In this document: piece after piece, positions 9,917-18,557 of the stretch
Layout: each line of letters starts with the position of its first letter
How positions within the stretch are numbered: position 1 is the stretch's first letter
Source: an uncultured Flavobacteriaceae bacterium
Lineage (GTDB): Bacteria; Bacteroidota; Bacteroidia; Flavobacteriales; Flavobacteriaceae
DNA: 64,000 bases
Direction of reading: 5' to 3'
NCBI GenBank assembly: GCA_937136755.1
Contig: CAKZOR010000083.1
Span: 1 to 64,000 of the forward strand
Notes under the pieces: generated by a model
Databases searched by the model: none
What the model saw: only the letters and a program-made list of their open reading frames with translations
Told to the model about the DNA's origin: nothing
Position numbers and translations under genes: made by a program

Positions 9917-10852
9917 TCATTGATTCCTTAAAAAGGCAATATTTCGTTTAAAACCTTCGTACTTAGTTCTTTTTACAGCAGACTTCTTAAAAATTTGCGA
10001 AAATACCTCTTGGGTAATTTCATCCCAATCTTCCTTGGTGTTTTCAAGTAGTCTAGAGTCTGGATTAAACAAAGGCTCACTATGGGACTTAGAAAAACGG
10101 TTCCATGGGCAAACGTCCTGGCAAATATCACAGCCAAATGCCCAATCTTGAAACTGACCTGAAACCTCTTTTGGAATGGCTTCTTTTAATTCAATAGTGA
10201 AATATGAAATACATTTAGAGCCGTCTACCTCATAAGGAGTAATAGCTTTAGTAGGACAGGCGTCTATACAAGCGGTACAACTGCCGCAATGATCTGAGCT
10301 AATAGGGTCTTGAGGTAAATCTATATCGAGAACCAGTTCTGCTATAAAATAAAATGACCCCACCTTTTGGGTCAATAAATTACTGTTTTTACCAATCCAT
10401 CCCAGTCCGCTTTTTGCAGCCCAAGCTTTTTCTAAGATGGGTGCGGAGTCTACAAAAGCCCTCCCTTCAATTTGGCCCAATTGGGCCGACACCCGATCCA
10501 TTAAAACCTTTAATTTTTCCTTAATGACATGATGGTAATCTTGTCCGTACGCATACTTGGCTATTTGATACGAATCCGAGGACTGCTTTTGTTCCGGAAA
10601 GTAGTTATACAAAAGACTCACCACTGATTTGGCTCCAGGGACCAACTTGGTGGGATCCAATCGCTTGTCAAAATGGTTTTCCATATAACGCATCTTTCCT
10701 TGCTTGGCTTCTTTAAGCCACTTTTCTAAACGAGGGGCCTCTTCTTCTAGGAAGCCTGCTCTAGAAATACCACAAGAAATAAACCCAAGATTTGCGGCTT
10801 CTTGCTTAAAAAGCTGTGCGTTATCTTGTTGTATATGATCAGAGCTAGTCAT
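9917..10852 (-). CDS. queG: Epoxyqueuosine reductase QueG
   Basis: Cytoplasmic cobalamin- and iron-sulfur-dependent enzyme that reduces epoxyqueuosine to queuosine in tRNA anticodons, the last step of queuosine synthesis. The 311-residue protein has the expected order: an N-terminal cobalamin-binding region with FVDSAP at 133-138 (D135 is the conserved acid of the family), then two [4Fe-4S] motifs, [12 protein letters not shown] (C189, C192, C195, C199) and [10 protein letters not shown] (C241, C244, C248), with C214 as a probable further ligand. Length suggests the short form without the C-terminal HEAT-like extension. It follows ruvB by 50 bases on the same strand. Confidence 0.95.
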   Translation of the reverse strand: MTSSDHIQQDNAQLFKQEAANLGFISCGISRAGFLEEEAPRLEKWLKEAKQGKMRYMENHFDKRLDPTKLVPGAKSVVSLLYNYFPEQKQSSDSYQIAKYAYGQDYHHVIKEKLKVLMDRVSAQLGQIEGRAFVDSAPILEKAWAAKSGLGWIGKNSNLLTQKVGSFYFIAELVLDIDLPQDPISSDHCGSCTACIDACPTKAITPYEVDGSKCISYFTIELKEAIPKEVSGQFQDWAFGCDICQDVCPWNRFSKSHSEPLFNPDSRLLENTKEDWDEITQEVFSQIFKKSAVKRTKYEGFKRNIAFLRNQ

Positions 10853-10902
10853 TTAACTGATAGGTAATAAGATCTGGTTATGAAAAAACACAGTAAAACA
10901 GA

Positions 10903-11925
10903 CTAAAACAAGCCGCCTTGTTCCGGAGCCTTGGTTCGTCCTAAGTGTGCATAAGCTTCTGACGTTACCTCCCTCCCTCTTGGAGTACGCATAATAAAAC
11001 CTTGCTGAATTAGAAAAGGCTCGTAAACCTCCTCAATGGTCTCTGCACTCTCAGAGACTGCCGTTGCTAAAGTGGTAATACCAACAGGACCCCCTTTGAA
11101 TTTATCTATTAGGGTGGTGAGTATTTTATTGTCCATCTCGTCCAATCCGTGCGCGTCTACATGAAGTGCCCCAAGGCCAAATTGAGCAATCTCTAAATCT
11201 ATTTTACCATTCCCTTTAATCTGAGCAAAATCCCTTACCCTTCTAAGTAATGCATTACAAATCCTAGGAGTTCCCCTACTCCTTCCTGCAATTTCAATGG
11301 CAGCCTCATTTGTAATAGGCACCTTCAATATTTCTGCTGAGCGGGAAACAATAGTGGAGAGTAATTCCGTAGAATAGTACTGAAGACGGCTTTGAATACC
11401 AAAACGAGCGCGCATGGGTGCGGTGAGCAGACCCGAGCGCGTGGTAGCGCCAATTAAAGTAAAAGGATTTAAATGAATCTGTACAGAACGGGCATTTGGA
11501 CCGCTCTCAATCATAATATCAATCTTGAAATCTTCCATAGCAGAATACAGATATTCTTCTACTATAGGGCTTAAACGGTGTATTTCATCTATAAAAAGTA
11601 CATCTCTTGCTTCTAAATTGGTCAATAAACCGGCTAAATCACCAGGTTTGTCCAAGACAGGTCCAGAGGTGATTTTAATTCCTACGCCAAGTTCATTGGC
11701 AAGTATGTGGGCTAAGGTCGTTTTTCCTAGTCCTGGAGGGCCGTGAAAAAGGGTATGGTCTAAGGCTTCTTCTCTTAAATTTGCCGCCTTAACAAAAATA
11801 CTTAAATTCTCAAGCACCTGTTCTTGACCGGTAAAATCATTAAAACTCAGAGGTCTCAAAGCCTTTTCAATGTCAAGAGATTCTGGCGTTAGATGATCAG
11901 ATGTAGGATCTAAGTGTTCATTCAT
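10903..11925 (-). CDS. ruvB: Holliday junction helicase motor RuvB
   Basis: AAA+ ATPase that drives branch migration of Holliday junctions together with RuvA. The 340-residue protein carries the Walker A motif GPPGLGKTT at 62-70, Walker B with LFIDEIHRL near 110-118, the sensor region [18 protein letters not shown], and a C-terminal winged-helix domain ending [17 protein letters not shown]. Normal family length. It sits between the DUF2807 gene upstream (113 bases) and queG downstream (50 bases) on the same strand; ruvA lies separately at 5063-5644. Confidence 0.97.
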   Translation of the reverse strand: MNEHLDPTSDHLTPESLDIEKALRPLSFNDFTGQEQVLENLSIFVKAANLREEALDHTLFHGPPGLGKTTLAHILANELGVGIKITSGPVLDKPGDLAGLLTNLEARDVLFIDEIHRLSPIVEEYLYSAMEDFKIDIMIESGPNARSVQIHLNPFTLIGATTRSGLLTAPMRARFGIQSRLQYYSTELLSTIVSRSAEILKVPITNEAAIEIAGRSRGTPRICNALLRRVRDFAQIKGNGKIDLEIAQFGLGALHVDAHGLDEMDNKILTTLIDKFKGGPVGITTLATAVSESAETIEEVYEPFLIQQGFIMRTPRGREVTSEAYAHLGRTKAPEQGGLF

Positions 11926-12037
11926 AAGGTCAAAAAAGGTCTAAATAAGTCTAAATATCTAATTAAATTTAGCAAACCAGTGCTTAATTCATATTCATCA
12001 CTTGTAAAGATAAGATTTAAAAAGCAGTGACAACGGC

Positions 12038-12886
12038 CTATTTCAAAAGCTTTTTTCTCATCATGGATGTTCCTGAAAATTCTAGTAAGTCTATTCTTGG
12101 TGTACCATAAAGATCCAACTGACTTTCCTCTTTAGAAAAATAAGTGAGGTGAGACAAAACATGAAGGTCTAGTGTAGATTTTCCTGAAGCGTGCACACTA
12201 GCCTCACTAATCGAAAGCTCCATGCCGTCTAATTGCGACGCACCTTCAAAAGAAGCCGTTAGAAAAGCTAGAGTACCACCCCATCTTAGAGAAGCCTTAT
12301 CCTGCATATTCAGTTGGGCAGTGTCACTGACATCTCCATATATAGTTGCAGTGGAGCGATCTGTCATTTCCAGCGCTAAAGAACTGAAAGACCCATTGAT
12401 ATTCACAAAAGATTTCTCCTCCCCAGACACACTAAAACTGGGAACTGTCCCAGCAACAGCAACAGTTGCGTTACCAGAAAGGGAAAGCTGTGTTTTTTTA
12501 AAGCGCGGATCCAACGTTAGCCCCAACTCACCGGAAGAAATAACAACGCGGTCCAAAGTTGGTGTGTACAAAGTGATATCTAACTGTTTACTCGCCGTGA
12601 TTCTGTAATAGGTACTAATGAACAACACACTATCTTTTACCTTAAATTTAAATACAGGAGGTAGATTGTCGTCTGCAATCATAGACACCCCTGTGGTGTC
12701 TGAGGCTACTATATTTAACTTGAGATCATTGTCCAAAACTATCGCATTAAATGCCTCTAAGGGGGCATTATAAGGGGCCACAATTCTGTTGCCTTTAATC
12801 TTAGGCAACTTCTGTGCCTGTACATTTGTAAAACCAATAAAAGACAGAAGGATAAATGAGGTGTAAAAACGAGCAAATTGCTTCAT
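12038..12886 (-). CDS. Secreted GIN-domain (DUF2807-like) protein
   Basis: Function unknown. The 282-residue protein starts with a clear signal peptide (MKQFARFYTSFILLSFIGFTNVQAQ) trimmed here as a hydrophobic run ending in QAQ near residue 25. The rest is short repeating beta strands with alternating hydrophobic residues and many S, T, N and G. The pattern SGEEKSFVNINGSF, then ATIYGDVSDTAQLNM, is that of the head GIN domain (DUF2807), a right-handed beta-helix-like fold common in Bacteroidota exported proteins. No catalytic motif is visible. No type IX C-terminal sorting domain is obvious, so it probably stays in the periplasm or on the outer membrane. It may be the first gene of a unit with ruvB and queG. 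Confidence 0.75.
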   Translation of the reverse strand: MKQFARFYTSFILLSFIGFTNVQAQKLPKIKGNRIVAPYNAPLEAFNAIVLDNDLKLNIVASDTTGVSMIADDNLPPVFKFKVKDSVLFISTYYRITASKQLDITLYTPTLDRVVISSGELGLTLDPRFKKTQLSLSGNATVAVAGTVPSFSVSGEEKSFVNINGSFSSLALEMTDRSTATIYGDVSDTAQLNMQDKASLRWGGTLAFLTASFEGASQLDGMELSISEASVHASGKSTLDLHVLSHLTYFSKEESQLDLYGTPRIDLLEFSGTSMMRKKLLK

Positions 12887-12969
12887 AAAATGGGGCTATT
12901 AATAGTGATATTTCATTGCATTAAATTAATAAAAAATGAGTGAAGTAAGCAGTAATACAGTTATAGAAT

Positions 12970-13000
12970 CAAAAAAAAGCCCCAACTAGATGTTAGGGCT
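12970..13000 (-). terminator. Rho-independent terminator of the act-cta respiratory operon
   Basis: The minus strand reads AGCCCTAAC, loop ATCTA, GTTGGGGCT (9 bp stem with one G-U), then a run of eight T. It lies 48 bases after the ctaD stop, which marks the end of the operon and indicates that no subunit III gene is transcribed downstream here. Confidence 0.8.
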
Positions 13001-13047
13001 TTATTATTCAAGCAGTAAAGCTTAAAATTTTTATTGGCAAAGTAAAC

Positions 13048-14868
13048 TTAATGATGGAGTTGCTCTTCATCAGGACCCATAGGTACTGTTTGAGGCACAA
13101 AGTCTTGCTCAGGTATCACATAATTACCTTCCTTATCTGTTTTGGAATAATCATAAGGCCAACGGTGTACTTCAGGAATTGCGCCTGGCCAGTTACCATG
13201 GATATGTTCCACAGGAGTTGTCCACTCTAAAGTGTTAGACTTCCATGGGTTTTGTTCTGCTTTCTTACCGTAGAACATACTACTGATAAAGTTATAGACA
13301 AAAACCAATTGTGCAGCAGCAGTAATGATCGCGAATACCGTGATCAATACCTGAACATTGGTCAATTCGTCGAACATTGGAAAAGCCGTATTCTCGTAAT
13401 ATCTTCTTGGAACTCCAGCCATTCCAACGAAGTGCATTGGAAAGAATACGCCGTAGGCACCTACTGCAGTGACCCAGAAATGTACATACCCAAGATTCTT
13501 GTTCATCATTCTACCAAACATCTTAGGGAACCAATGGTACACCCCAGCAAATAATCCGTAAAGTGCAGATATTCCCATTACTAGGTGGAAATGCGCTACT
13601 ACAAAATACGTATCATGAACGTTAATATCCAAGGTAGAATCTCCCAAGATAATTCCTGTTAGTCCACCAGTAATAAAAGTAGACACCAATCCAATAGAAA
13701 ATAACATTCCTGGATTTAACTGCAAGTTCCCTTTCCAAAGGGTCGTGATATAGTTAAATGCTTTTACCGCAGAAGGGATGGCGATTAATAGGGTTGTAAA
13801 TGTAAATACAGAGCCTAAGAATGGATTCATTCCAGAGATAAACATATGGTGACCCCACACAATGGTAGACAAGAAGGCAATCGCAATAATTGAGGTTACC
13901 ATCGCTCTGTATCCAAAGATTGGCTTACGTGCATTAGTAGACATTACCTCAGAAGTAATCCCTAATGCAGGCAATAATACAATATACACCTCCGGGTGAC
14001 CTAGGAACCAAAAAAGGTGCTCGTAGAGTACAGGTGACCCCCCTTGGTAATGCAATACCTCTCCTTGAATAAAAATATCAGATAAGAAGAAAGAAGTACC
14101 AAAACTTCTATCCATGATAAGTAGTAAAGCGGCAGAAAATAATACAGGAAATGAAATAACACCAATAATAGCTGTTACAAAAAACGCCCATATAGTTAAA
14201 GGCAAACGGGTCATAGACATTCCCTTAGTTCTGAGGTTTATGACCGTAACAATATAGTTAAGAGAACCTAATAAGGAAGAGGCAATAAAAATGGCCATAG
14301 ACACCAACCACAAAGTCATTCCCATTCCAGAACCGGGCTGGGCCATTGGAAGGGCACTTAAAGGTGGGTACACTGTCCATCCTGCTGCAGCTGGTCCTGC
14401 CTCTACAAAAAGAGACATAATCATGATAAATGAAGAAAGGAAGAATAACCAGTAAGATACCATGTTCAAAAACCCTGAAGCCATATCTCTAGCCCCAATT
14501 TGCAATGGAATAAGTAAATTAGAGAAAGTACCACTTAGACCTGCAGTCAATACAAAGAAGACCATGATAGTTCCGTGAATGGTCACTAATGCCAAATAGA
14601 TATCTGCATCCATGACACCGTCTGGCGCCCATTTCCCTAGTAAAGCCTCAAATATTGGAAAACTTTGACCAGGCCATGCAATTTGCATTCTGAATAAAAG
14701 AGACATAGCAATTCCAATGAATCCCATAATAAGCCCTGTAATTAAGTACTGCTTAGCGATCATTTTATGATCCTGGCTAAAGATGTACTTAGTTACAAAG
14801 GTTTCTTTATGATGATGCCCATGATCTTCGTGATGATCCTCTGAATGTGCGTGTGCGTTTGCAGACAT
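13048..14868 (-). CDS. ctaD: Cytochrome c oxidase subunit I (aa3-type, A1-like)
   Basis: Catalytic subunit of a heme-copper oxidase that reduces oxygen to water and pumps protons. The 606-residue protein has about 12 membrane helices. Key residues: H98 (TIHGT) and H428 as heme a ligands, H426 as the heme a3 ligand (VVAHFH), and the CuB ligands H291, H340 and H341. The motif GHPEVY at 290-295 supplies the CuB histidine, the proton-channel glutamate E293 and the cross-linked tyrosine Y295, which places it in the A1 type. The N-terminus is unusual: residues 5-20 contain eight or more histidines. It is the last gene of the act-cta operon, 41 bases after ctaC. Confidence 0.97.
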   Translation of the reverse strand: MSANAHAHSEDHHEDHGHHHKETFVTKYIFSQDHKMIAKQYLITGLIMGFIGIAMSLLFRMQIAWPGQSFPIFEALLGKWAPDGVMDADIYLALVTIHGTIMVFFVLTAGLSGTFSNLLIPLQIGARDMASGFLNMVSYWLFFLSSFIMIMSLFVEAGPAAAGWTVYPPLSALPMAQPGSGMGMTLWLVSMAIFIASSLLGSLNYIVTVINLRTKGMSMTRLPLTIWAFFVTAIIGVISFPVLFSAALLLIMDRSFGTSFFLSDIFIQGEVLHYQGGSPVLYEHLFWFLGHPEVYIVLLPALGITSEVMSTNARKPIFGYRAMVTSIIAIAFLSTIVWGHHMFISGMNPFLGSVFTFTTLLIAIPSAVKAFNYITTLWKGNLQLNPGMLFSIGLVSTFITGGLTGIILGDSTLDINVHDTYFVVAHFHLVMGISALYGLFAGVYHWFPKMFGRMMNKNLGYVHFWVTAVGAYGVFFPMHFVGMAGVPRRYYENTAFPMFDELTNVQVLITVFAIITAAAQLVFVYNFISSMFYGKKAEQNPWKSNTLEWTTPVEHIHGNWPGAIPEVHRWPYDYSKTDKEGNYVIPEQDFVPQTVPMGPDEEQLHH

Positions 14869-14909
14869 ATCTGTAATTTTATTTTTTATTAAGCTATTTT
14901 TTTATTGAT

Positions 14910-15965
14910 CTAGTTGGTAACTACTGTTTGAGCAAAAGTTTTTTGTTTGGCCATCCAGGCGTCATATTCTTCTTGAGTCTCCACAATAATTTTCATTTGC
15001 ATATTGTAATGTGATTTTCCGCAAATTTTATTACACAATAAAATGTAATCAAATTCCCAAGGGTCAGAATTAGGCGCACCATTTAAAGCGCGTTCTGCCC
15101 TGATGGTATTAGTACGTTTTACTTTGTCTATCACATCTGGATCTTGTCTCATTTCCTCTGTGGTGTAGATAGGAGTATATGAAAACTGGGTAATCATACC
15201 TGGTACGCAGTTCATCTGAGCTCTAAAGTGCGGCATATAGGCGGAGTGCAATACATCTTGAGAACGCATTTTAAAGTTTACTTTTCTACCTACAGGTAAA
15301 TGAAGTTCTTTCACAATCACGTCGTCTGAAGCATAGCTATCCGATGTATCTAAACCTAAAACATTCACATTGTCTATATCTATTAAACGAACGTTAGCTT
15401 CTCCAAGCACATTGTCTTCGCCTGCATAACGAGCCGTCCAATTAAATTGTTGGGCGTATAATTCAACAACTATAGGGTCATCTTGATCATTAATATCCAT
15501 AATGTTAACCCAGCTGTATAATCCCCAAAGAATTAAACCAGCTAATACCACTACGGGAATCATAGTCCAAATAACCTCTAACTTATTATTGTCTGCATAG
15601 TATAATGCTTTCTGACCTTTCCTTCCTCTGTATTTGTATGCAAAGTAATGAAGTAATGCTTGTGTGATGGTTTGAACAATAAAAATGATCACAAAAGAAA
15701 CCAACATTAAATTATCATAATCTGCGCCGTGTGCAGAAGCCGCTTTTGGCAATAAGATTTTGGTGTACTTGTAAAAACTAAAGATGGTTATTCCGTAGAT
15801 AAACACCAAGAAAACAAACATAAGGTAACCGTTATACTTATTATCGTTGTCGTTGGCAATCTGAGAAGAATCCTTCTTAATTTGAGACAACTCAAATATT
15901 TTGGTCATCTGCCATATGGCTATGGCTACTAAGACTAATACTCCTATGGTTAAAAATGCTGTCAT
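14910..15965 (-). CDS. ctaC: Cytochrome c oxidase subunit II with CuA site
   Basis: Receives electrons at the binuclear CuA centre and passes them to subunit I. In the 351-residue protein the CuA ligands are H240 (in DVLHSAY), C311 and C315 (CNKIC), H319 and M322. The usual glutamate between the two cysteines is lysine here (K313), which is tolerable because that ligand is a backbone carbonyl. There are four hydrophobic segments (about 3-22, 46-66, 84-106 and 130-150) before the soluble domain, more than the usual two. There is no CxxCH motif, so this is not a fused caa3-type subunit; electrons presumably come from the ActE heme. It lies 27 bases downstream of actF and 41 bases upstream of ctaD. 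Confidence 0.95.
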   Translation of the reverse strand: MTAFLTIGVLVLVAIAIWQMTKIFELSQIKKDSSQIANDNDNKYNGYLMFVFLVFIYGITIFSFYKYTKILLPKAASAHGADYDNLMLVSFVIIFIVQTITQALLHYFAYKYRGRKGQKALYYADNNKLEVIWTMIPVVVLAGLILWGLYSWVNIMDINDQDDPIVVELYAQQFNWTARYAGEDNVLGEANVRLIDIDNVNVLGLDTSDSYASDDVIVKELHLPVGRKVNFKMRSQDVLHSAYMPHFRAQMNCVPGMITQFSYTPIYTTEEMRQDPDVIDKVKRTNTIRAERALNGAPNSDPWEFDYILLCNKICGKSHYNMQMKIIVETQEEYDAWMAKQKTFAQTVVTN

Positions 15966-15992
15966 TTTAATATGCTGTTTACGTAAATAATA

Positions 15993-17444
15993 TTAGTAAT
16001 GAAAGTGCTTACTCTCTTCAATAAATGGGTTGTGTTTTGGTGTAATGGGGGCTTTTGTCAATGCATTAAAGACCGTGTAAATAAACAATCCTGCAAAAAA
16101 CAATACCGCACCAATTTCGGGAATACCAATAAACCACTGATCACCAACTGCAGAGGGCATAATAGCATTAAAGATATCTAAATAGTGCCCTGCAAGTATA
16201 ACAATACCTGTCATCACAACAAACCAATTTACACGCTTGAAATCACTGTTCATTAGCAACAGTAGTGGAAAAATAAAGTTCAGTGCTAACATACCAAAGA
16301 AAGGTAGGTTATAGTCTTGAATTCTAGTCACATAATAAGTTACTTCTTCAGGTATGTTTGAATACCAGATAAGCATAAACTGTGAGAACCATAAATAGGT
16401 CCAGAAAACACTGATACCAAACATAAACTTGGCTAAATCGTGAATATGACTGTCATTTACTTGTTCTAATAAACCTTTTGACTTGAGGTAAATGGTCACT
16501 AGCGCAATTACAGTAATTCCTGAAACGAACATAGAAGCAAAAATATACCATCCAAAAAGCGTAGAGAACCAGTGTGGGTCAATACTCATAATCCAATCCC
16601 AAGACATCATAGATTCAGTCACCAAGTAGAATACTAGGAATGCTGCAGATAACCTAAAGTTTTTTACAAAGTTTGTATTGTCATCTGCGGCATCTTGTGC
16701 CAGAGATAATTTTCTAGAATACCATCTGTAAGCGATCCAGCCAGATAAAAATATGGCTGCTCTAACTAAAAAGAAAGGCCCGTTTAAGTAACCTGACTTT
16801 CCTTCTATTAATGCGTCATGTGCCACCACTTCTGGATCCATCCACACAAACAAATGGTTCATATGGGCTACAGAGGCTACTAATATTAAAAATACAATGA
16901 TTCCTCCAGGTACTAAATAAGCCGTTATTCCTTCCATCACTCTAAACAATAGAGGAGACCATCCTGCCTGAGCAGCACGCTGAATGGCATAAAATGCCAA
17001 GACTCCTAAAGCGATCATAAAGAAAAAGAAAGCCGCCACATAAAGGGCTGCCCAAGGCTTATTCTGTAATTGGTGTAGTACATGTTCATCATGCGCTGCA
17101 CTGTGATCTTCACTATGTGCTTCTGAGGCATGAGGATCTGCTGAGTGGGAAGCCTCCGCTACATGTGCTTCTGTTTCATGAGCATCTGAGGCATGAGCAT
17201 CTGAAGTCATTTCGTGATCGGTCATAGAAGCATGATCCTCGTCATGAGTTTCTGTAGCTCCATCTGAAACGGCGTGATCTTCTGTTGCGTGTGCATCTCC
17301 ATGGCCGTCTGCCTGAGCAGCCACTATAGCTTTGGCCTCTGCTACATTAGATGGAGCAGACATGAATCCAATAGCAATCCCTATTGCACCCACAGCCATT
17401 AGTATAAAAGAAGCGATCTTAAGTCTGTTTGAAAAAGTGTACAT
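15993..17444 (-). CDS. actF: Alternative complex III subunit ActF (NrfD/PsrC-like membrane subunit)
   Basis: Second polytopic NrfD-like subunit of alternative complex III, paralogous to ActC and part of the membrane core thought to couple quinol oxidation to proton movement. The 483-residue protein has one hydrophobic segment at about 10-30, then a long acidic and histidine-rich loop (residues 48-124 hold 16 histidines), followed by about nine further helices from residue 131. The remainder matches the ActF pattern, including the WDWIMSIDPHWFSTLFGWY stretch. It lies between actE (16 bases upstream) and ctaC (27 bases downstream), the order seen in other Bacteroidota ACIII clusters. Confidence 0.92.
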   Translation of the reverse strand: MYTFSNRLKIASFILMAVGAIGIAIGFMSAPSNVAEAKAIVAAQADGHGDAHATEDHAVSDGATETHDEDHASMTDHEMTSDAHASDAHETEAHVAEASHSADPHASEAHSEDHSAAHDEHVLHQLQNKPWAALYVAAFFFFMIALGVLAFYAIQRAAQAGWSPLLFRVMEGITAYLVPGGIIVFLILVASVAHMNHLFVWMDPEVVAHDALIEGKSGYLNGPFFLVRAAIFLSGWIAYRWYSRKLSLAQDAADDNTNFVKNFRLSAAFLVFYLVTESMMSWDWIMSIDPHWFSTLFGWYIFASMFVSGITVIALVTIYLKSKGLLEQVNDSHIHDLAKFMFGISVFWTYLWFSQFMLIWYSNIPEEVTYYVTRIQDYNLPFFGMLALNFIFPLLLLMNSDFKRVNWFVVMTGIVILAGHYLDIFNAIMPSAVGDQWFIGIPEIGAVLFFAGLFIYTVFNALTKAPITPKHNPFIEESKHFHY

Positions 17445-17460
17445 ACTGTCTGTCTTCGTA

Positions 17461-18033
17461 TTATTTAGTTAGGTCTTGCTTTAATTTTATTACATACTCA
17501 GAAACTTGCCAACGCTCTTCAATATTTAATTGACCTGCATAAGACCCCATTGAGTTTAATCCGTAATATATAGTGTGATAAGTACTTCCCTCTGTGATAT
17601 TTCTAGCAGCGTCTGCATAAGAAGGCACCCCTAAAATTTTCTCTCTTGATACTAAGGTTCCATTACCATCTCCCTTTTTACCATGACAGATAGCACAATA
17701 CACGTCATATAGCGCTTTACCTTCACTGAGATTTTCTTCATAAAGAGCGGCGTCTAGTGGACTTTTTTGAACGCGAGCCAATTCTTTGTCCTCAAGATTA
17801 TTTTCAAATTCATAAGGCAACCAACCCCTGTGAATGGTGTTTTCTACAGGTAAACCTGCTTCCATATTAGAAGGTAAGAAGGCTACTTCTTGGTAGGTTT
17901 CATAACCTACAGATTCATACATATTTGGCATATACTGGTAGTTTCTACTGTTCTTGTCTGAACAAGAAGCCAAAACTATCATAGATGCAAGGGCCAAAAA
18001 AGAATATTTTAAATCACTCATAATATTTTGCAA
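17461..18033 (-). CDS. actE: Alternative complex III lipoprotein cytochrome c ActE
   Basis: Membrane-anchored monoheme cytochrome c, the probable exit point for electrons from ACIII towards the oxidase. The 190-residue protein has a lipoprotein signal with lipobox LASC (C24) and one heme site, CAICH at 113-117; M162 in SMGSY is a likely sixth ligand. A start at the fifth codon (MSDLKYS) is equally possible; I keep the upstream ATG. It overlaps no neighbour but is only 1 base from actD and 16 from actF, so translation is probably coupled. Confidence 0.93.
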   Translation of the reverse strand: MQNIMSDLKYSFLALASMIVLASCSDKNSRNYQYMPNMYESVGYETYQEVAFLPSNMEAGLPVENTIHRGWLPYEFENNLEDKELARVQKSPLDAALYEENLSEGKALYDVYCAICHGKKGDGNGTLVSREKILGVPSYADAARNITEGSTYHTIYYGLNSMGSYAGQLNIEERWQVSEYVIKLKQDLTK

Positions 18034-18034
18034 T

Positions 18035-18556
18035 CTACTTTTGGGAAACTTTTATTTCTACTGCGCCAGTCTCTGCCAATAAGGCGTGAAGATCTGCTTC
18101 GTTATCATGGATTTCAATTTCCATTAGGAAAAGGTCGTCCGTAGTTCTAACATCTGGGTTTTCTGCTTTTTTGAATGGCCACAACCTACTTCTCATATAA
18201 AAAGTAATTACCATTAAGTGGGCCGCAAAAAACACGGTAAGCTCAAACATAATAGGTACAAAGGCAGGCATATTTTCTAAATAAGAAAAACTAGGCTTTC
18301 CTCCTATGTCTTGAGGCCAATCCTCAATCATGATATAATTCATCATTGTAATGGCAACTGCCAAACCTACCAAGCCATACATAAAAGCCGTAATGGCTAA
18401 TCTAGTTGGGGCTAAACCCATAGCTTTGTCTAGTCCGTGTACTGGAAAAGGACAATACACTTCCTCTATATGATGCTTTGCCGCTTTTACTTTCTTAACG
18501 GCTAACATGAGCACGTCGTCATCATTGTAAAGCGCCTGAATAACTTTATTTGCCAT
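18035..18556 (-). CDS. actD: Alternative complex III subunit ActD (DUF3341)
   Basis: Small membrane subunit of ACIII that interacts with ActC and ActF. The 173-residue protein has a soluble N-terminal part with EVYCPFPVHGLDKAMG near residues 34-49, typical of DUF3341, then two membrane helices (about 55-75 and 98-122), and a charged C-terminal tail ending IEIHDNEADLHALLAETGA. Standard length. One-base gaps to actC and actE show tight operon packing. Confidence 0.93.
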   Translation of the reverse strand: MANKVIQALYNDDDVLMLAVKKVKAAKHHIEEVYCPFPVHGLDKAMGLAPTRLAITAFMYGLVGLAVAITMMNYIMIEDWPQDIGGKPSFSYLENMPAFVPIMFELTVFFAAHLMVITFYMRSRLWPFKKAENPDVRTTDDLFLMEIEIHDNEADLHALLAETGAVEIKVSQK

Positions 18557-18557
18557 A

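Noticed and set aside
15024-15034. Loss of the CuA glutamate in CtaC (CNKIC in place of C-x-E-x-C) as a sign of inactivation
   Set aside because: That ligand uses a backbone carbonyl, and all side-chain ligands (H, two C, H, M) are present.
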